From assembly GCA_021791875.1 (NCBI GenBank), contig JAJYVU010000024.1:1-45390 (forward strand): DNA of 45,390 nt, read 5' to 3'. The notes beneath the pieces are model-generated. The model saw nothing but the letters and a program-made list of their open reading frames with translations, was not told the DNA's origin and made no database searches. Every line of letters begins with the position of its first letter. The first letter of the stretch is position 1. Made by a program: the position numbers and the translations under genes. This DNA comes from Acidobacteriota bacterium (GTDB lineage Bacteria > Acidobacteriota > Terriglobia > Terriglobales > Acidobacteriaceae). This document shows, in pieces, positions 16,629-25,883 of the stretch.

Positions 16629-19094
16629 TTACTGGTTTCCGCGATTTCCGCCGCCCGAACCCGGTCCGCGCCCGCGACCCCGGCGGCGCCGTCCGCGCCC
16701 TCCAGGACCACCCGATCCGCGGCCTGATCCGCCCCCCGGACGCCGCTCGCCCGTGGGCGCGCTGTTCGGCGTATCCGCACGATTGTAGTTGATCTCCTCG
16801 CCGTCTTCCTCATCATTGAAGGTGTCGAAATCATCGCCGCCTTCAATCATGATTGTGCTCGCGTTCGATGCCGGCTGCCGATCTTCGCGCTCCCGCCTCG
16901 GAGCACGTTCCCGCGGCGCGCGCGGTGCCGGCTCTGCCGCCTCTTCCGCCGCCGCGGCCACTTCGCCTACCGCGCCCGGCTCAGGCAAGCCCAGCTTCTG
17001 GCGCTGTTCGCGAATCACAGCCTTCCGGGACAGCTTGATGCGGTTGCCTTCCACGCCCAGCACCTTCACCATCACCTGGTCGCCTTCGCGCAGCTCGTCC
17101 TTCACTTCCTTCACGCGATGCTCGGCGATCTCGCTGATGTGCAGCAGCCCATCCGTCCCCGGGAAGATCTCCACGAATGCGCCGAACTCGGCCAGCCGCA
17201 CCACTTTGCCCAGGTATGTCTTGCCCACTTCCGGCACCGCCGTCAGATCGTTGATCATCGCCAGTGCCTTCTTCAGGCCCTCCTCGTCCGTGGAGGCAAT
17301 ATTCACGCGACCCGTATCGTCCACGTCGATCTTCACCGCCGTGGCCTCGATAATCCCGCGAATCGTCTTGCCGCCCGGCCCGATCAGATCGCGAATCTTG
17401 TCGGTCGGAATCTGGATCGTCCTGATCTGAGGTGCGTGCTTCGACTTCTCCTCGCGCGGAGCCGCCAGCACGTCATCCATCTTGTCCAGCAGGAACATCC
17501 GTCCACGCCGTGCCTGCTCGAGCGCCTCCCGCATAATCTGCCCGGTGATGCCCGAAATCTTGATGTCCATCTGCAGCGCCGTAATGCCCTTGCGGGTTCC
17601 GGCCACCTTGAAGTCCATGTCGCCGTAGTGGTCTTCTGCGCCCGCAATATCGGTCAGGATCGCGTACTGTTCGCCTTCCTTCACCAGGCCCATCGCCACG
17701 CCGGCTACTGCGCCCTTCAGCGGAATACCCGCATCCATCAGCGCCAGGCTGGCGCCGCAAACCGACGCCATCGACGACGACCCGTTCGACTCCAGAATGT
17801 CGGACACCACGCGCAGCGCGTAAGGCGACTCATCCTCGCTCGGCAGCACTGCGCTCACCGCGCGCTCCGCCAGTGCGCCGTGGCCCACTTCGCGGCGGCC
17901 CACGCCGGTCATGCGGCCCACTTCACCCACTGAGAACGGCGGGAAGTTGTAGTGCAGCATGAAGCGCTTCTTCTGTTCGCCTTCAAACGTCTCCAGCCGC
18001 TGCGAGTCTTCCCCCGTGCCCAGCGTCGCCGTCACCAGCGCCTGAGTCTCACCACGGGTGAAGAGCGCCGAGCCGTGCGTGCGGGGCAGCACGCCCACTT
18101 CAATCGTGATCGGACGAATCTCGTCGAACGCGCGCCGGTCAGGCCGGATACGATCCTTCGTCACCTGCTCACGGAAGATCTTCTCCCGCAGCAGTTCGTA
18201 ATAATGGCCCAGCTTCTTCTTTGCGGCAGCAGCATCGTCATCCGCCGGAATCTCCGCCGCCAGTTCGTCCTTGATCTGCTTCACCAGCGCATAGCTCTCC
18301 GTCTTCGGATGCGCCTTCGTATCGAGTGCATCCGCCAGGCGTGCGCCCACCTTCGCCGTCAACGCCTCAAAATAGGCAGTATCGAACTCCGGAGCCGCTA
18401 CCGCGCGCTTCGGCTTGCCGGCCTTGGCCGCCAACTCATCGATCGCTGCGCAAATCTTCTTGATCTCCGCGTGCCCGAACTCGATGGCATCCACCACCAC
18501 ATCCTCGACCACTTCGTTCGACCCGCTCTCGATCATCACAATGCCGTTCTTCGTGCCGACAACCGTGATGTTGATCGTGCTGTCGCGCCGCTCCGAATAC
18601 GACGGATTGATCACGAACTCGCCGTTCACCCGGCCCACGCGCACCGCGCCAACCGGCCCGCCAAACGGGATATCCGAAAGCGCCAGCGCCGCACTCGCCG
18701 CGTTGATCGCCACCACATCCGGATCGTTCTCTTTATCCGCAGAAAACACCAGCGCGATCACCTGCGTCTCGTTCCGGAAACCCTCCGGGAACAGCGGGCG
18801 AATCGGACGGTCAATCTGGCGGCTCGTCAGAATTTCGCGCTCGCTCGGCCGTCCCTCACGTTTGATGAACCCGCCCGGAATCCGTCCGCCGGCATACGCG
18901 TACTCGCGGTAATCCACCGTCAGCGGGAAAAAGTCGATCCCTTCCTTCGGATCGGGCGCGGCCACAGCCGTCGCCAGCACCACGGATTCTCCCTGGGTCA
19001 CCAGCGCTGCGCCGGAAGCCTGCTTGGCCATGCGCCCTGTTTCAAAATGCAATTTTTTACCGCCAATCAACTCGACGGTGATTTCCTGTTTCAT
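16629..19094 (-). CDS. pnp: Polyribonucleotide nucleotidyltransferase
   Basis: PNPase degrades RNA 3' to 5' by phosphorolysis and is a core of RNA-decay assemblies. The 821-residue protein has the full order: RNase PH domain 1 (about 10-220, with FETGRMAKQASGAALV), an all-helical linker, RNase PH domain 2 (about 310-540, GETQALVTATLGT, DILESNGSSSMASVCG), KH (about 555-615, DLIGPGGKTIRGI) and S1 (about 625-690, GAFVEIFPGTDGLLHISEI). A C-terminal extension of about 120 residues is acidic, then a dense Gly/Arg tail (GRGRRRRGRGRG); typical PNPase ends near 700. ATG 19094 has GAGGAAAC just upstream. rpsO lies upstream in the same direction, the conserved rpsO-pnp order. Confidence 0.97.
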   Translation of the reverse strand: MKQEITVELIGGKKLHFETGRMAKQASGAALVTQGESVVLATAVAAPDPKEGIDFFPLTVDYREYAYAGGRIPGGFIKREGRPSEREILTSRQIDRPIRPLFPEGFRNETQVIALVFSADKENDPDVVAINAASAALALSDIPFGGPVGAVRVGRVNGEFVINPSYSERRDSTINITVVGTKNGIVMIESGSNEVVEDVVVDAIEFGHAEIKKICAAIDELAAKAGKPKRAVAAPEFDTAYFEALTAKVGARLADALDTKAHPKTESYALVKQIKDELAAEIPADDDAAAAKKKLGHYYELLREKIFREQVTKDRIRPDRRAFDEIRPITIEVGVLPRTHGSALFTRGETQALVTATLGTGEDSQRLETFEGEQKKRFMLHYNFPPFSVGEVGRMTGVGRREVGHGALAERAVSAVLPSEDESPYALRVVSDILESNGSSSMASVCGASLALMDAGIPLKGAVAGVAMGLVKEGEQYAILTDIAGAEDHYGDMDFKVAGTRKGITALQMDIKISGITGQIMREALEQARRGRMFLLDKMDDVLAAPREEKSKHAPQIRTIQIPTDKIRDLIGPGGKTIRGIIEATAVKIDVDDTGRVNIASTDEEGLKKALAMINDLTAVPEVGKTYLGKVVRLAEFGAFVEIFPGTDGLLHISEIAEHRVKEVKDELREGDQVMVKVLGVEGNRIKLSRKAVIREQRQKLGLPEPGAVGEVAAAAEEAAEPAPRAPRERAPRREREDRQPASNASTIMIEGGDDFDTFNDEEDGEEINYNRADTPNSAPTGERRPGGGSGRGSGGPGGRGRRRRGRGRGPGSGGGNRGNQ

Positions 19095-19372
19095 AGTTTC
19101 CTCGTTTCAAGACAAGTCACTCCGCTGCGGTCTATTCCGTCTGGGCTTGTCGGGAAGAGCGCGGAGGATATTGGGATGGGAATGGCGCGGCAGACACGAC
19201 TCGTTCGCGGCCCGGGGATGGGCTCGTGGCGAGGGAAGGCCGATGGGGCAGAATCGAGATTGACTTCCAATGCAATTGAGGCGGCGGCATTGCTCACCGC
19301 CATCCTGATTGCCCCATCCCCTCCCGGTGTTCCGTATCGCGTGCGCGCAGGGGACAAGTGATTCCGCTTTAC

Positions 19373-19639
19373 CTACTTACGGATGCCCAGCTTGCCGATG
19401 ACTTCACGGTAGCGGTCTGCGTCATGCTGCTTGAGATAGTCAAGCAGCCGGCGGCGCTTGCTCACCAGCTTCAAGAGGCCACGGCGCGAAGAGTGATCCT
19501 TCGCATGCGTCTTGAAATGCTCGGTCAGCTCGCCGATGCGTTCGCTCAGGATTGCGATCTGGACCTGGGGGCTCCCGGTGTCGCCATCATGAGTGCGATA
19601 CTGCGAGATAATTTCCTGTTTCTTGGCTGATTCCAGCAC
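19373..19639 (-). CDS. rpsO: 30S ribosomal protein S15
   Basis: The 88-residue protein has the S15 signature: [20 protein letters not shown], then [18 protein letters not shown] and [14 protein letters not shown]15 binds 16S rRNA helices 20-22 early in 30S assembly. Length is standard. The start is GTG with AGGAG about 10 bases upstream. Paired with pnp downstream across 278 bases that contain no gene, as in many bacteria. In E. coli S15 represses its own translation through an mRNA fold, but I do not see a clear equivalent here. Confidence 0.97.
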   Translation of the reverse strand: MLESAKKQEIISQYRTHDGDTGSPQVQIAILSERIGELTEHFKTHAKDHSSRRGLLKLVSKRRRLLDYLKQHDADRYREVIGKLGIRK

Positions 19640-19810
19640 GGGGGTGCGTACTCCTGTTCAATTTCAGTAGCGATACACTTCCTAAGTGTCTGAGTTAAGA
19701 GTAACATCAAAGGCTTTTGAGAGCCATCTTCGCACACGCCCCAAAGCTCCAAATCCTTCCCCCTCAGCCGCTTTACTGCCCCGGAATCGCTCCCGGCGAA
19801 GATCCCCCGC

Positions 19811-21181
19811 CTATTGCCTCCCCGCGCTCTCCACCACCACTTCCAGCGGCGGCGGAATGATCCCCAGCCGCTCGTAAATCGGCCGCATGTCCCTTCGAAT
19901 CTTCGGTAACTGCGACCAGAACCATGCCGCGCCCAGAATGCACACCGAGCCGTTGATCATCACCGTCACCGGCGCGCCAATCCAATGCGCCATCGCCCCG
20001 GCCAGCAGGCTCCCGAACGGCGCCGTCCCCACAAATGCTGCCGTGTAGTAGCTCATCACCCGCCCGCGCATCTTCTCGTCCACCAGCGTCTGAATCACCG
20101 TGTTCGTCGCCGTCAGTCCCTGCAGCATCCCGTAGCCGGCCACCAGCATCAGCAGCGTGCTCAACCACATCGCTCGCGAAAACCCGAACGCAATCAGCCC
20201 GCAGCCGAAAATCGCCGCCGCCATCGGAAGCACTCGTGTCAGCCCACGCACCGACTTCCGCACCACCAGCGCCAGCGCCGAAATCAGCGCTCCCACGCCC
20301 ACCGAGCCCATCAGCAGCCCCATCGTGTTTGGCCCGCCGTGCAGCACCTGCACCGCAAAAATGGGCATCAGCACGACAAACGGCCATCCCATCAGGTTCA
20401 CAATCGCAAACAGCGTCAGAATCCCGCGAATCGGCACGGATTTCGACACATACGACCACCCCTCGTGCAGTTGCTCCAGCATCGAGGCCGCGTGCCGCTT
20501 CACTTCCGCCCTGTGGATCCGCATCAGCAGCAACGACGCAATCACCGCCGTATAGCTCACCCCGTCAATCAGAAAGCAGTAACCTTCGCTGCTGGCCGCG
20601 ATAATCATGCCCGCCAGCGACGGCCCTAGCAGTCGCGCCAGGTTCACCATCGACGAGTTGATCGCAATCGCGTTCTGCAGATCGTTCCGCGACTCCACCA
20701 TCTGCACCATGAACGACTGCCGCCCCGGCATATCGAACGCATTAATCATGCCCTGGAACGCCGCCAGCGCAAATATCTCGGGAATCGTAATCCGGTTCGT
20801 CAGCGTCAGTGCCGCCAGCATCAGCGACTGCACCATCGCCAGCGCCTGCGTGCAGATCAGCACCGTCCGCCGGTCCACGCGATCCACCACCACGCCCGCA
20901 AATGGGGCCAGCAGAAACGCCGGAATCTGCCCGGAAAAACTCACCGCGCCCAGTAGCAGCGCCGAATGCGTCAGCCGGTACACCAGCCACGCCGTCGCCA
21001 CGCGCGTCATCCACGTGCCGATCAGCGAGATGCTTTGCCCGCCAAAATACAGCCGGAAATTCCTGTGCCGCAGCGCACGCCACGCATGCGAAAAATCCAG
21101 CCGCTTCGACACCTTCGGCCCCGTGCTCTGTTCTGTTATGTCTTTCAGAGAATTCGCCTCTTCCGCCTCGGCCTTCGGCAT
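19811..21181 (-). CDS. MFS transporter, EntS/DHA3-like exporter
   Basis: A 456-residue major facilitator protein with 12 expected helices. It begins after a polar N-terminus with the DHA3-type motif WRALRHRNFRLYFGGQSISL, then GTWMTRVATAWLVYRLT, and the inter-helix motif FAGVVVDRVDRRTVL corresponding to the MFS motif A. It ends with PKIRRDMRPIYERLGI. Relatives export siderophores, macrolides or other small molecules; the substrate is not readable. Start ATG 21181 (MPKAEAEE) is preferred over an upstream frame extension of 35 unlikely residues. It is co-oriented with the dienelactone hydrolase gene upstream. Confidence 0.88.
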   Translation of the reverse strand: MPKAEAEEANSLKDITEQSTGPKVSKRLDFSHAWRALRHRNFRLYFGGQSISLIGTWMTRVATAWLVYRLTHSALLLGAVSFSGQIPAFLLAPFAGVVVDRVDRRTVLICTQALAMVQSLMLAALTLTNRITIPEIFALAAFQGMINAFDMPGRQSFMVQMVESRNDLQNAIAINSSMVNLARLLGPSLAGMIIAASSEGYCFLIDGVSYTAVIASLLLMRIHRAEVKRHAASMLEQLHEGWSYVSKSVPIRGILTLFAIVNLMGWPFVVLMPIFAVQVLHGGPNTMGLLMGSVGVGALISALALVVRKSVRGLTRVLPMAAAIFGCGLIAFGFSRAMWLSTLLMLVAGYGMLQGLTATNTVIQTLVDEKMRGRVMSYYTAAFVGTAPFGSLLAGAMAHWIGAPVTVMINGSVCILGAAWFWSQLPKIRRDMRPIYERLGIIPPPLEVVVESAGRQ

Positions 21182-21343
21182 GCCGTCTCTATCGAGTCTC
21201 CTGGTCGATCTTCCTGTTTCGATGCTCAAACCCAAAAGACGATGCGCTGTCTGTGAAGGACTCCGCAGACAGAAACCAATCCGCACAACAAGGCCACCGC
21301 CGGAAAGCTTCTCAACTGAAAGCCGGAAGCTAAGAGCTAAAAG

Positions 21344-22021
21344 CTACTCCGCTCCCAGTTGCTTTCTAAAAAACTCCAGTGACCTCTCCCGAGCCACCTT
21401 CGCCGAAGCCGCATCATAGCTCGCCCGCGCATCGCAGTTGAACCCATGGTCCGCCTCGTACCGGAAAACCCGCACCTCCGGATGCGCCTGCTCAATCGCG
21501 TCCACATCCGTCTGCGGAATATGCTTGTCCAGCTTTCCAAAGTGCAGCATCACCGGGCACTCGGGACTCTCGCCCAGATGCCGCGCAATCTGCCCGCCGT
21601 AATAACCCACTGCCGCGTCTGCCTTCTGCCGCGTCGACGCCAGCCACGCCAGCGATCCACCAAAGCAGTAGCCCACCACGCCGCACTTCTTCCCCGTCTG
21701 CGCTCTCACCCATTGCAGCGCCGCCGCTACATCCATCAGACTCTTTTCCATATTCAGCTTCGGGATGAACGACCGCGCCTTCTCCATGTCAGCGCCGCTG
21801 TACTGCAAATCCACGCCCCGCTCCACGCGGTCAAACAGCGCCGGAGCCACCGCCAGAAACCCATCCTTCGCCCATCCATCCGCCACCGAGCGGATATGCG
21901 CGTTCACTCCAAAAATCTCCTGCACTACCACCAGCCCGGCCACCGGCTCACCCGCCGGACGCGCCACATATCCATCCAGTTCGTGCCCATCGCTCGCCTT
22001 CAATCGCACCACTTCACCCAT
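21344..22021 (-). CDS. Dienelactone hydrolase family protein
   Basis: A 225-residue alpha/beta hydrolase of the DLH family with the Cys-Asp-His triad: Cys119 in GYCFGGSLAW, Asp165 in FGKLDKHIP and His192 in EADHGFNCD, plus Glu36 of the VVQEIFGVN segment that gates the nucleophile in this family. The prototype opens dienelactone in chloroaromatic breakdown, but most genomic members have other, unknown ester substrates. ATG 22021 has an AGGAG site about 8 bases upstream, so the open frame further upstream (to 22108) is not coding. It lies 62 bases downstream of the VWFA gene in the same direction. Confidence 0.92.
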   Translation of the reverse strand: MGEVVRLKASDGHELDGYVARPAGEPVAGLVVVQEIFGVNAHIRSVADGWAKDGFLAVAPALFDRVERGVDLQYSGADMEKARSFIPKLNMEKSLMDVAAALQWVRAQTGKKCGVVGYCFGGSLAWLASTRQKADAAVGYYGGQIARHLGESPECPVMLHFGKLDKHIPQTDVDAIEQAHPEVRVFRYEADHGFNCDARASYDAASAKVARERSLEFFRKQLGAE

Positions 22022-22083
22022 TCCAGCTTCTCCTCTCGTTTTTCGATTGCAGCGTTGCTGGTTCTCGCGCCATGTCCAGCCCT

Positions 22084-23178
22084 TCAACCGCTCGGCCCCG
22101 GAGCCCAATAGCTCGTCCGGTAGATCACTCTGGCCTTCTCGCTGATATTCACCATCACCTCCAGGTGATGCAGCCCGGCAGTCAGGTTATTCGGATGAAA
22201 ACTCAGCAGGTAGCGGTTCAGGGCATCGTTCGCCAGCTGCACCACGTCCATCTGAAAGCGCTTGTCCCGCGAGAAATCCGCATACTCGCCGCCGCTCATC
22301 TCCACCAGTGACCGCGGAACATTCTTCCGCATCGCGTTGTACGCCATCAGCAGCGGCGCCAGCAGGTTCCCCGAGTCCCCATGAAATCCTCCACCGTGCC
22401 GCCAGCCAAAACCCAGCTCGGCCCGCGCTGGAGAAAAAATCAGGCTCAGCACCAGCGTGTTGCTCTCCCCAATCCGTTGCACCAGAGACGGAATCGTCAC
22501 ATGCACGCTGCCGTGATCCCGCGACTCGCTCACCAGCAGCAGAATCTTCCTGTGGTCCGCCGGCTGCTGCGCCAGCAAATCCAGTGAGAATCCCACCGCA
22601 TCCATGATCGCCGCGCCGCCGTCGCCCGGCTGCATGTTCGCCAGATCATTCTCCACCGGCGCCAGATCCGGAGAAAACGCATCCAGATACACCGGCCTCG
22701 AATCAAACTCCACCAGCGCCACATCTCCGTTCCCGCCGCCCACAAACAACCGTAGCAGCGGCCCCAGTTGCGCAATCTCCTCTTGCACCATCGGGGCGTC
22801 GCGCCCACGCTGTACGCACACCACCATCGACACCGGCGCCAGGTCCATGTCGCTGTCCAGGTGCACCCTCTGTGGAATTCCGTTGTCCAGCACCGTGAAA
22901 TCGTTGGCCTTCAGGTCGTACACCGTCCGCCCGTCCGGCTGCTCCACCAGCGTCGGCACCAGCACCAGGTTGCTCGTCACCTTCAGCGTCGGTATGCCCG
23001 GATCCCCCTGCGGCGGCAACATCCTTTCCGGGAAGCGTGGATGATGCACCTTCGCGCCCGGCGGCGGCTCGCCCGGAAACGGCTCCTGCGCCCGCGCTGC
23101 TCCGCAGGCCATCACTCCCAGAACCACCAGCACCGCCACCCGGCCAGCCAACGCTACCCGCCAAAACCCGTATCTCAA
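22084..23178 (-). CDS. Secreted VWFA-related Acidobacterial domain protein
   Basis: A 364-residue protein of the VWFA-related family characteristic of Acidobacteriota (TIGR03436 type). It has a signal peptide (cleavage near ARA-QE at residue 30), a family opening TLKVTSNLVLVPTLV, YDLKANDFTVLDNGIPQ, and a von Willebrand A-like fold. The MIDAS-type DxSxS is poorly preserved (VVCVQRGRDAPMV), while LLLVSESRDHGS and YLLSFHPNN match the family's later elements. The role is unknown, presumably periplasmic protein interaction. The start is TTG with AGGAG 5 bases upstream, overlapping the stop of the preceding gene as TTGA. Translation is therefore probably coupled. Confidence 0.88.
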   Translation of the reverse strand: MRYGFWRVALAGRVAVLVVLGVMACGAARAQEPFPGEPPPGAKVHHPRFPERMLPPQGDPGIPTLKVTSNLVLVPTLVEQPDGRTVYDLKANDFTVLDNGIPQRVHLDSDMDLAPVSMVVCVQRGRDAPMVQEEIAQLGPLLRLFVGGGNGDVALVEFDSRPVYLDAFSPDLAPVENDLANMQPGDGGAAIMDAVGFSLDLLAQQPADHRKILLLVSESRDHGSVHVTIPSLVQRIGESNTLVLSLIFSPARAELGFGWRHGGGFHGDSGNLLAPLLMAYNAMRKNVPRSLVEMSGGEYADFSRDKRFQMDVVQLANDALNRYLLSFHPNNLTAGLHHLEVMVNISEKARVIYRTSYWAPGPSG

Positions 23179-23426
23179 CGCTGCTCCTGATGATGCTGTG
23201 CCCGAATCGCTTGTCTGCGATAACCGTCCATCTCATTGGTCCAGGCCAGAAATCGCTTCAGGCCCTTGCGCTCATGCCAAAGAAAATCCATCACTGCGCG
23301 ACGGTCCAGCGTCTCCGCGGGAATTCCCGAATACGTCTCGATCCGCCACTTCAGCAGCTCGCTCCTCCACGGCCGCAACCGGTGGCCGCGCGTTATATTC
23401 CACAAGAACCGAACCGCCCCCATCAT
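23175..23426 (-). CDS. Small hypothetical protein coupled to the VWFA gene
   Basis: An 83-residue basic protein (start ATG 23426 or the adjacent ATG 23423) with the segment VRFLWNITRGHRLRPWRSELLKWRIETYSG followed by a helical half rich in Trp, Arg and Glu. No signal peptide or membrane span. I do not know the family, though this Trp/Arg-rich pattern reads like a conserved small Acidobacterial protein. Its TGA overlaps the TTG start of the VWFA gene by four bases, so the two are made together. It lies just 22 bases downstream of the nicotinamidase gene. Confidence 0.72.
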   Translation of the reverse strand: MMGAVRFLWNITRGHRLRPWRSELLKWRIETYSGIPAETLDRRAVMDFLWHERKGLKRFLAWTNEMDGYRRQAIRAQHHQEQR

Positions 23427-23448
23427 GCCCCGAGTATATCCGCACCCC

Positions 23449-24063
23449 TCACAGCCGCGCCTCCACCGCACCGGCTGCGCGCAGCCTCGCCTTCATCTCA
23501 CTGGCCGAACCCGCCAGATCAATCGCCCGGCACGCCTCCGGCAGCACCACCGTCTCCAACCCCAGTTCCCTCGCATCCAGCGCCGAAAACCCCACGCAAA
23601 AGTCGTACGCCAGTCCCGCAAAGAACGCCCGCTTCAACCCGCGCTCGCGCAGGTATCCCGCCAGCCCCGTCTCCGTCTGCCGGTCATTCTCATAAAACGC
23701 CGAATACGAATCCACCTCCGCCCGGAAGCCCTTGCGCAAAATCAGCTCCGCCTGCGGCAAATCCAGCTCCGGATGCAGCTCCGCGCCCCACGTCCCCTGC
23801 ACGCAATGCTCCGGCCACAGCGTCTGCTCCCCATACGCCATCTCCACCGTCTCCAGCGGCTCGCGCCCCGGGTGCGCCGTCGCAAATGACCAGTGCCCCG
23901 CCGGATGCCAGTCCTGCGTCAGCACAATGTGCGCAAACCGCGGCGCCGCGCGCAGAATCGGCGCAATCACCTCATCGCCCTTCGGAACCGCCAGCGCTCC
24001 GCCCGGGCAGAAATCATTCTGCACATCCACCACGATCAGCACATCGCTCGCGCGTATCTCCAT
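23449..24063 (-). CDS. pncA: Nicotinamidase / pyrazinamidase (isochorismatase fold)
   Basis: The enzyme hydrolyses nicotinamide to nicotinate for NAD salvage. The 204-residue product carries the catalytic triad Asp13 (VVDVQNDFCPGG), Lys111 (RKGFRAEVDSYSAF) and Cys156 (LAYDFCVGFSAL), and the metal ligands Asp51, His53 and His57 (TQDWHPAGHWSF), all as in PncA rather than generic isochorismatases. Start ATG 24063 (MEIRASDVLIVVDVQ) is at the family position; the frame extends upstream but without sense. Upstream and co-oriented with the small gene and the VWFA gene. Confidence 0.93.
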   Translation of the reverse strand: MEIRASDVLIVVDVQNDFCPGGALAVPKGDEVIAPILRAAPRFAHIVLTQDWHPAGHWSFATAHPGREPLETVEMAYGEQTLWPEHCVQGTWGAELHPELDLPQAELILRKGFRAEVDSYSAFYENDRQTETGLAGYLRERGLKRAFFAGLAYDFCVGFSALDARELGLETVVLPEACRAIDLAGSASEMKARLRAAGAVEARL

Positions 24064-24163
24064 ATCTCTATTCTCGCCCCAAAACACGCGCCTCCCTGTC
24101 TCCATCAAACTGGGAATGCCACGACCCCGGGCGAGTCCGGCAAGTCCCCTGAACGGCCGGCCC

Positions 24164-24988
24164 CTACTTGTACTTCTTCACAATCTGCTGCACCGTCTTG
24201 GCGATGCTGAACCCGTCCGGAGGCAGCTTCACGTTGTACGCCGCGAAATACACAAACCGCTGCTCGGTCATCAATCCGTTGTGAATGTAGGTGATCGTCA
24301 ACGGCGTAGCGATCCCGTCGATCATGTGGTAGTCCGAGAACTGCACCACGTCCTTGTCCATGTCGTGATACACCGGATCCCGCCACTCGTAGCTCACCTC
24401 CATCGGCAAGTGCGAGTACTCATGCAGCTGGATAGTGATGCTGTCGTTGTCCTCGCTGATCAGCGTCACCTGGTCCACCAGGTGGTTTTCTGACAGCTTC
24501 TGCCCGTCATATTCCACAATCGTTCCGGGCTCTTTCAGCCACACCCGCACCGCCTGACCGATGCTGTGCTTCCGCCGCCGCAGGTAGCTCTCGCAAATCT
24601 TCTTCATCTGAGGGTGCGCGCCCTTGTAGTCGATCTCCGTGCAACTGTCGCCCGTGTACATCTCCACCACGTCGCGCTTTTTCGTCAATTCTTCGCGCTC
24701 CGGCCCCAGCGGCTCCCGCCAGTCAAAATACATCTGCAGCGAATCGTCAGGCCGCCCCTGAAAGTACCCGGCGATGCGCCCTTCGTGATACGCATTTTTC
24801 ATATCGAGCCACCTCTGGCCCCCCAGCGCCTGCACCATCTCCTTCAGCAGCTCGCGCCCTTTGTGCGAACCCAGCCCCGAACCCTGTCCCGATCCCGCAT
24901 CCGCCGCGCCAACTCCAATCCCGCTTTGCGCATACGCCACAGAAACAGTGACAAATAGCCCCAGCACCACTGCTAGACACCGCTTCAT
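24164..24988 (-). CDS. Exported protein, possibly LolA/outer-membrane lipoprotein-sorting-like
   Basis: A 274-residue exported protein: signal peptide MKRCLAVVLGLFVTVSVAYA with cleavage after residue 20, a Gly/Ser-rich linker, then LLKEMVQALGGQRWLDMKNAYHEGRI, a pattern shared with secreted proteins of the LolA-like beta-barrel-half fold common in Acidobacteria. Beta-rich repeats follow (QVTLISEDNDSITIQLHEY, DYHMIDGIATPLTITYIHNG). The family name is inference; the export signal is clear. ATG 24988 has GAGG 8 bases upstream. Only 11 bases separate it from the SDR gene upstream, so the two form an operon. Confidence 0.75.
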   Translation of the reverse strand: MKRCLAVVLGLFVTVSVAYAQSGIGVGAADAGSGQGSGLGSHKGRELLKEMVQALGGQRWLDMKNAYHEGRIAGYFQGRPDDSLQMYFDWREPLGPEREELTKKRDVVEMYTGDSCTEIDYKGAHPQMKKICESYLRRRKHSIGQAVRVWLKEPGTIVEYDGQKLSENHLVDQVTLISEDNDSITIQLHEYSHLPMEVSYEWRDPVYHDMDKDVVQFSDYHMIDGIATPLTITYIHNGLMTEQRFVYFAAYNVKLPPDGFSIAKTVQQIVKKYK

Positions 24989-24999
24989 CGCAAAGACCT

Positions 25000-25794
25000 C
25001 TACCCCACCAGCACCGCGCCGCCGTTCACGTTCACAATCTCGCCCGTCATGAACCCGGCATACGGCGTGCACAAAAAGACAATCGGCCCCGCCACCTCCA
25101 TCGGGTCCGCCACCCTCCCCAGCGGTATCGCCGAGAAAATCTTCTCCCGCGTATGCGCATCCGCCAGTGCAGGAGCGCTCATATCCGTCATCACCCAGCC
25201 CGGCGCCACGCAATTCACATAGATTCCCTTCGCAGCCAGCTCCGTCGCCAGCCCCTTCGTCATGCTGATCAGCGCGCCCTTGCTCGCCGCATAATCCGCA
25301 TGGAAAGCCTCGCCCCGTTGCCCCGCCGTCGAGCTCACCAGCACCACATGCCCGGCCGCCGCTCCGTGCGCTGGCCTGCCTTGCTTCTCCATCTGCGCCA
25401 CCGCCGCCTGAATCAGCCCAAACGCGCTGTCCAGGTTCACCGCAATCGTCCGATGCCACTGCTCGTCGGTCATCGCGGAAATCCCCACATCCTCCGGCGG
25501 CCATATCCCGTGATTCACCACCAGCGCATCCAGACGCCCGAACGCCGCCACCACAGCGGCCACCAGCTTGCGCCCGTCCGCCGGCATCAACAGTTCCTGC
25601 TGAAACGCCCGGCACCACTCCGCACCGCCGCACAGCGCCACCACTTCCTCGGCCTGCGCCTTCGCCTGCAAATAATTGAACGCAACCTTCGCGCCCGCCT
25701 TGTGAAACAGCCCCACCGTCGCCCGCCCAATCCCGCGCGAGCCGCCCGTCACCAGCACAACCTTCCCCTCAAGGGATAACTCCACTCCGTTCAT
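25000..25794 (-). CDS. SDR family oxidoreductase
   Basis: A 264-residue classical short-chain dehydrogenase/reductase: nucleotide-binding TGGSRGIG near residues 16-23, NHG motif at 94-96 (usually NNAG/NAG), catalytic Ser in LVSSTAGQ (about 154-155), Tyr168 and Lys172 in DYAASKGA, and the C-terminal GEIVNVNGGAVLV. FabG-like length and architecture; the substrate is not inferable. Start ATG 25794 (MNGVELSLEGKVVLV) is preferred; GTG 25821 would add nine residues. It heads an operon with the exported protein gene and is divergent from uvrD. Confidence 0.9.
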   Translation of the reverse strand: MNGVELSLEGKVVLVTGGSRGIGRATVGLFHKAGAKVAFNYLQAKAQAEEVVALCGGAEWCRAFQQELLMPADGRKLVAAVVAAFGRLDALVVNHGIWPPEDVGISAMTDEQWHRTIAVNLDSAFGLIQAAVAQMEKQGRPAHGAAAGHVVLVSSTAGQRGEAFHADYAASKGALISMTKGLATELAAKGIYVNCVAPGWVMTDMSAPALADAHTREKIFSAIPLGRVADPMEVAGPIVFLCTPYAGFMTGEIVNVNGGAVLVG

Positions 25795-25883
25795 GCCTTT
25801 GACGCTATCCCGTTTTTCCACGCCGGTCCAGCATCCCGGCGCGCCTCAAATCCAGCCGGTAAAATAGAAGCAGGAACCCCGCC

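Noticed and set aside
19091-19357. 88-codon minus-strand frame filling the rpsO-pnp gap
   Set aside because: TTG start without ribosome-binding site, Pro/Ser/Arg-rich translation, overlaps the pnp start; no sign of selection.
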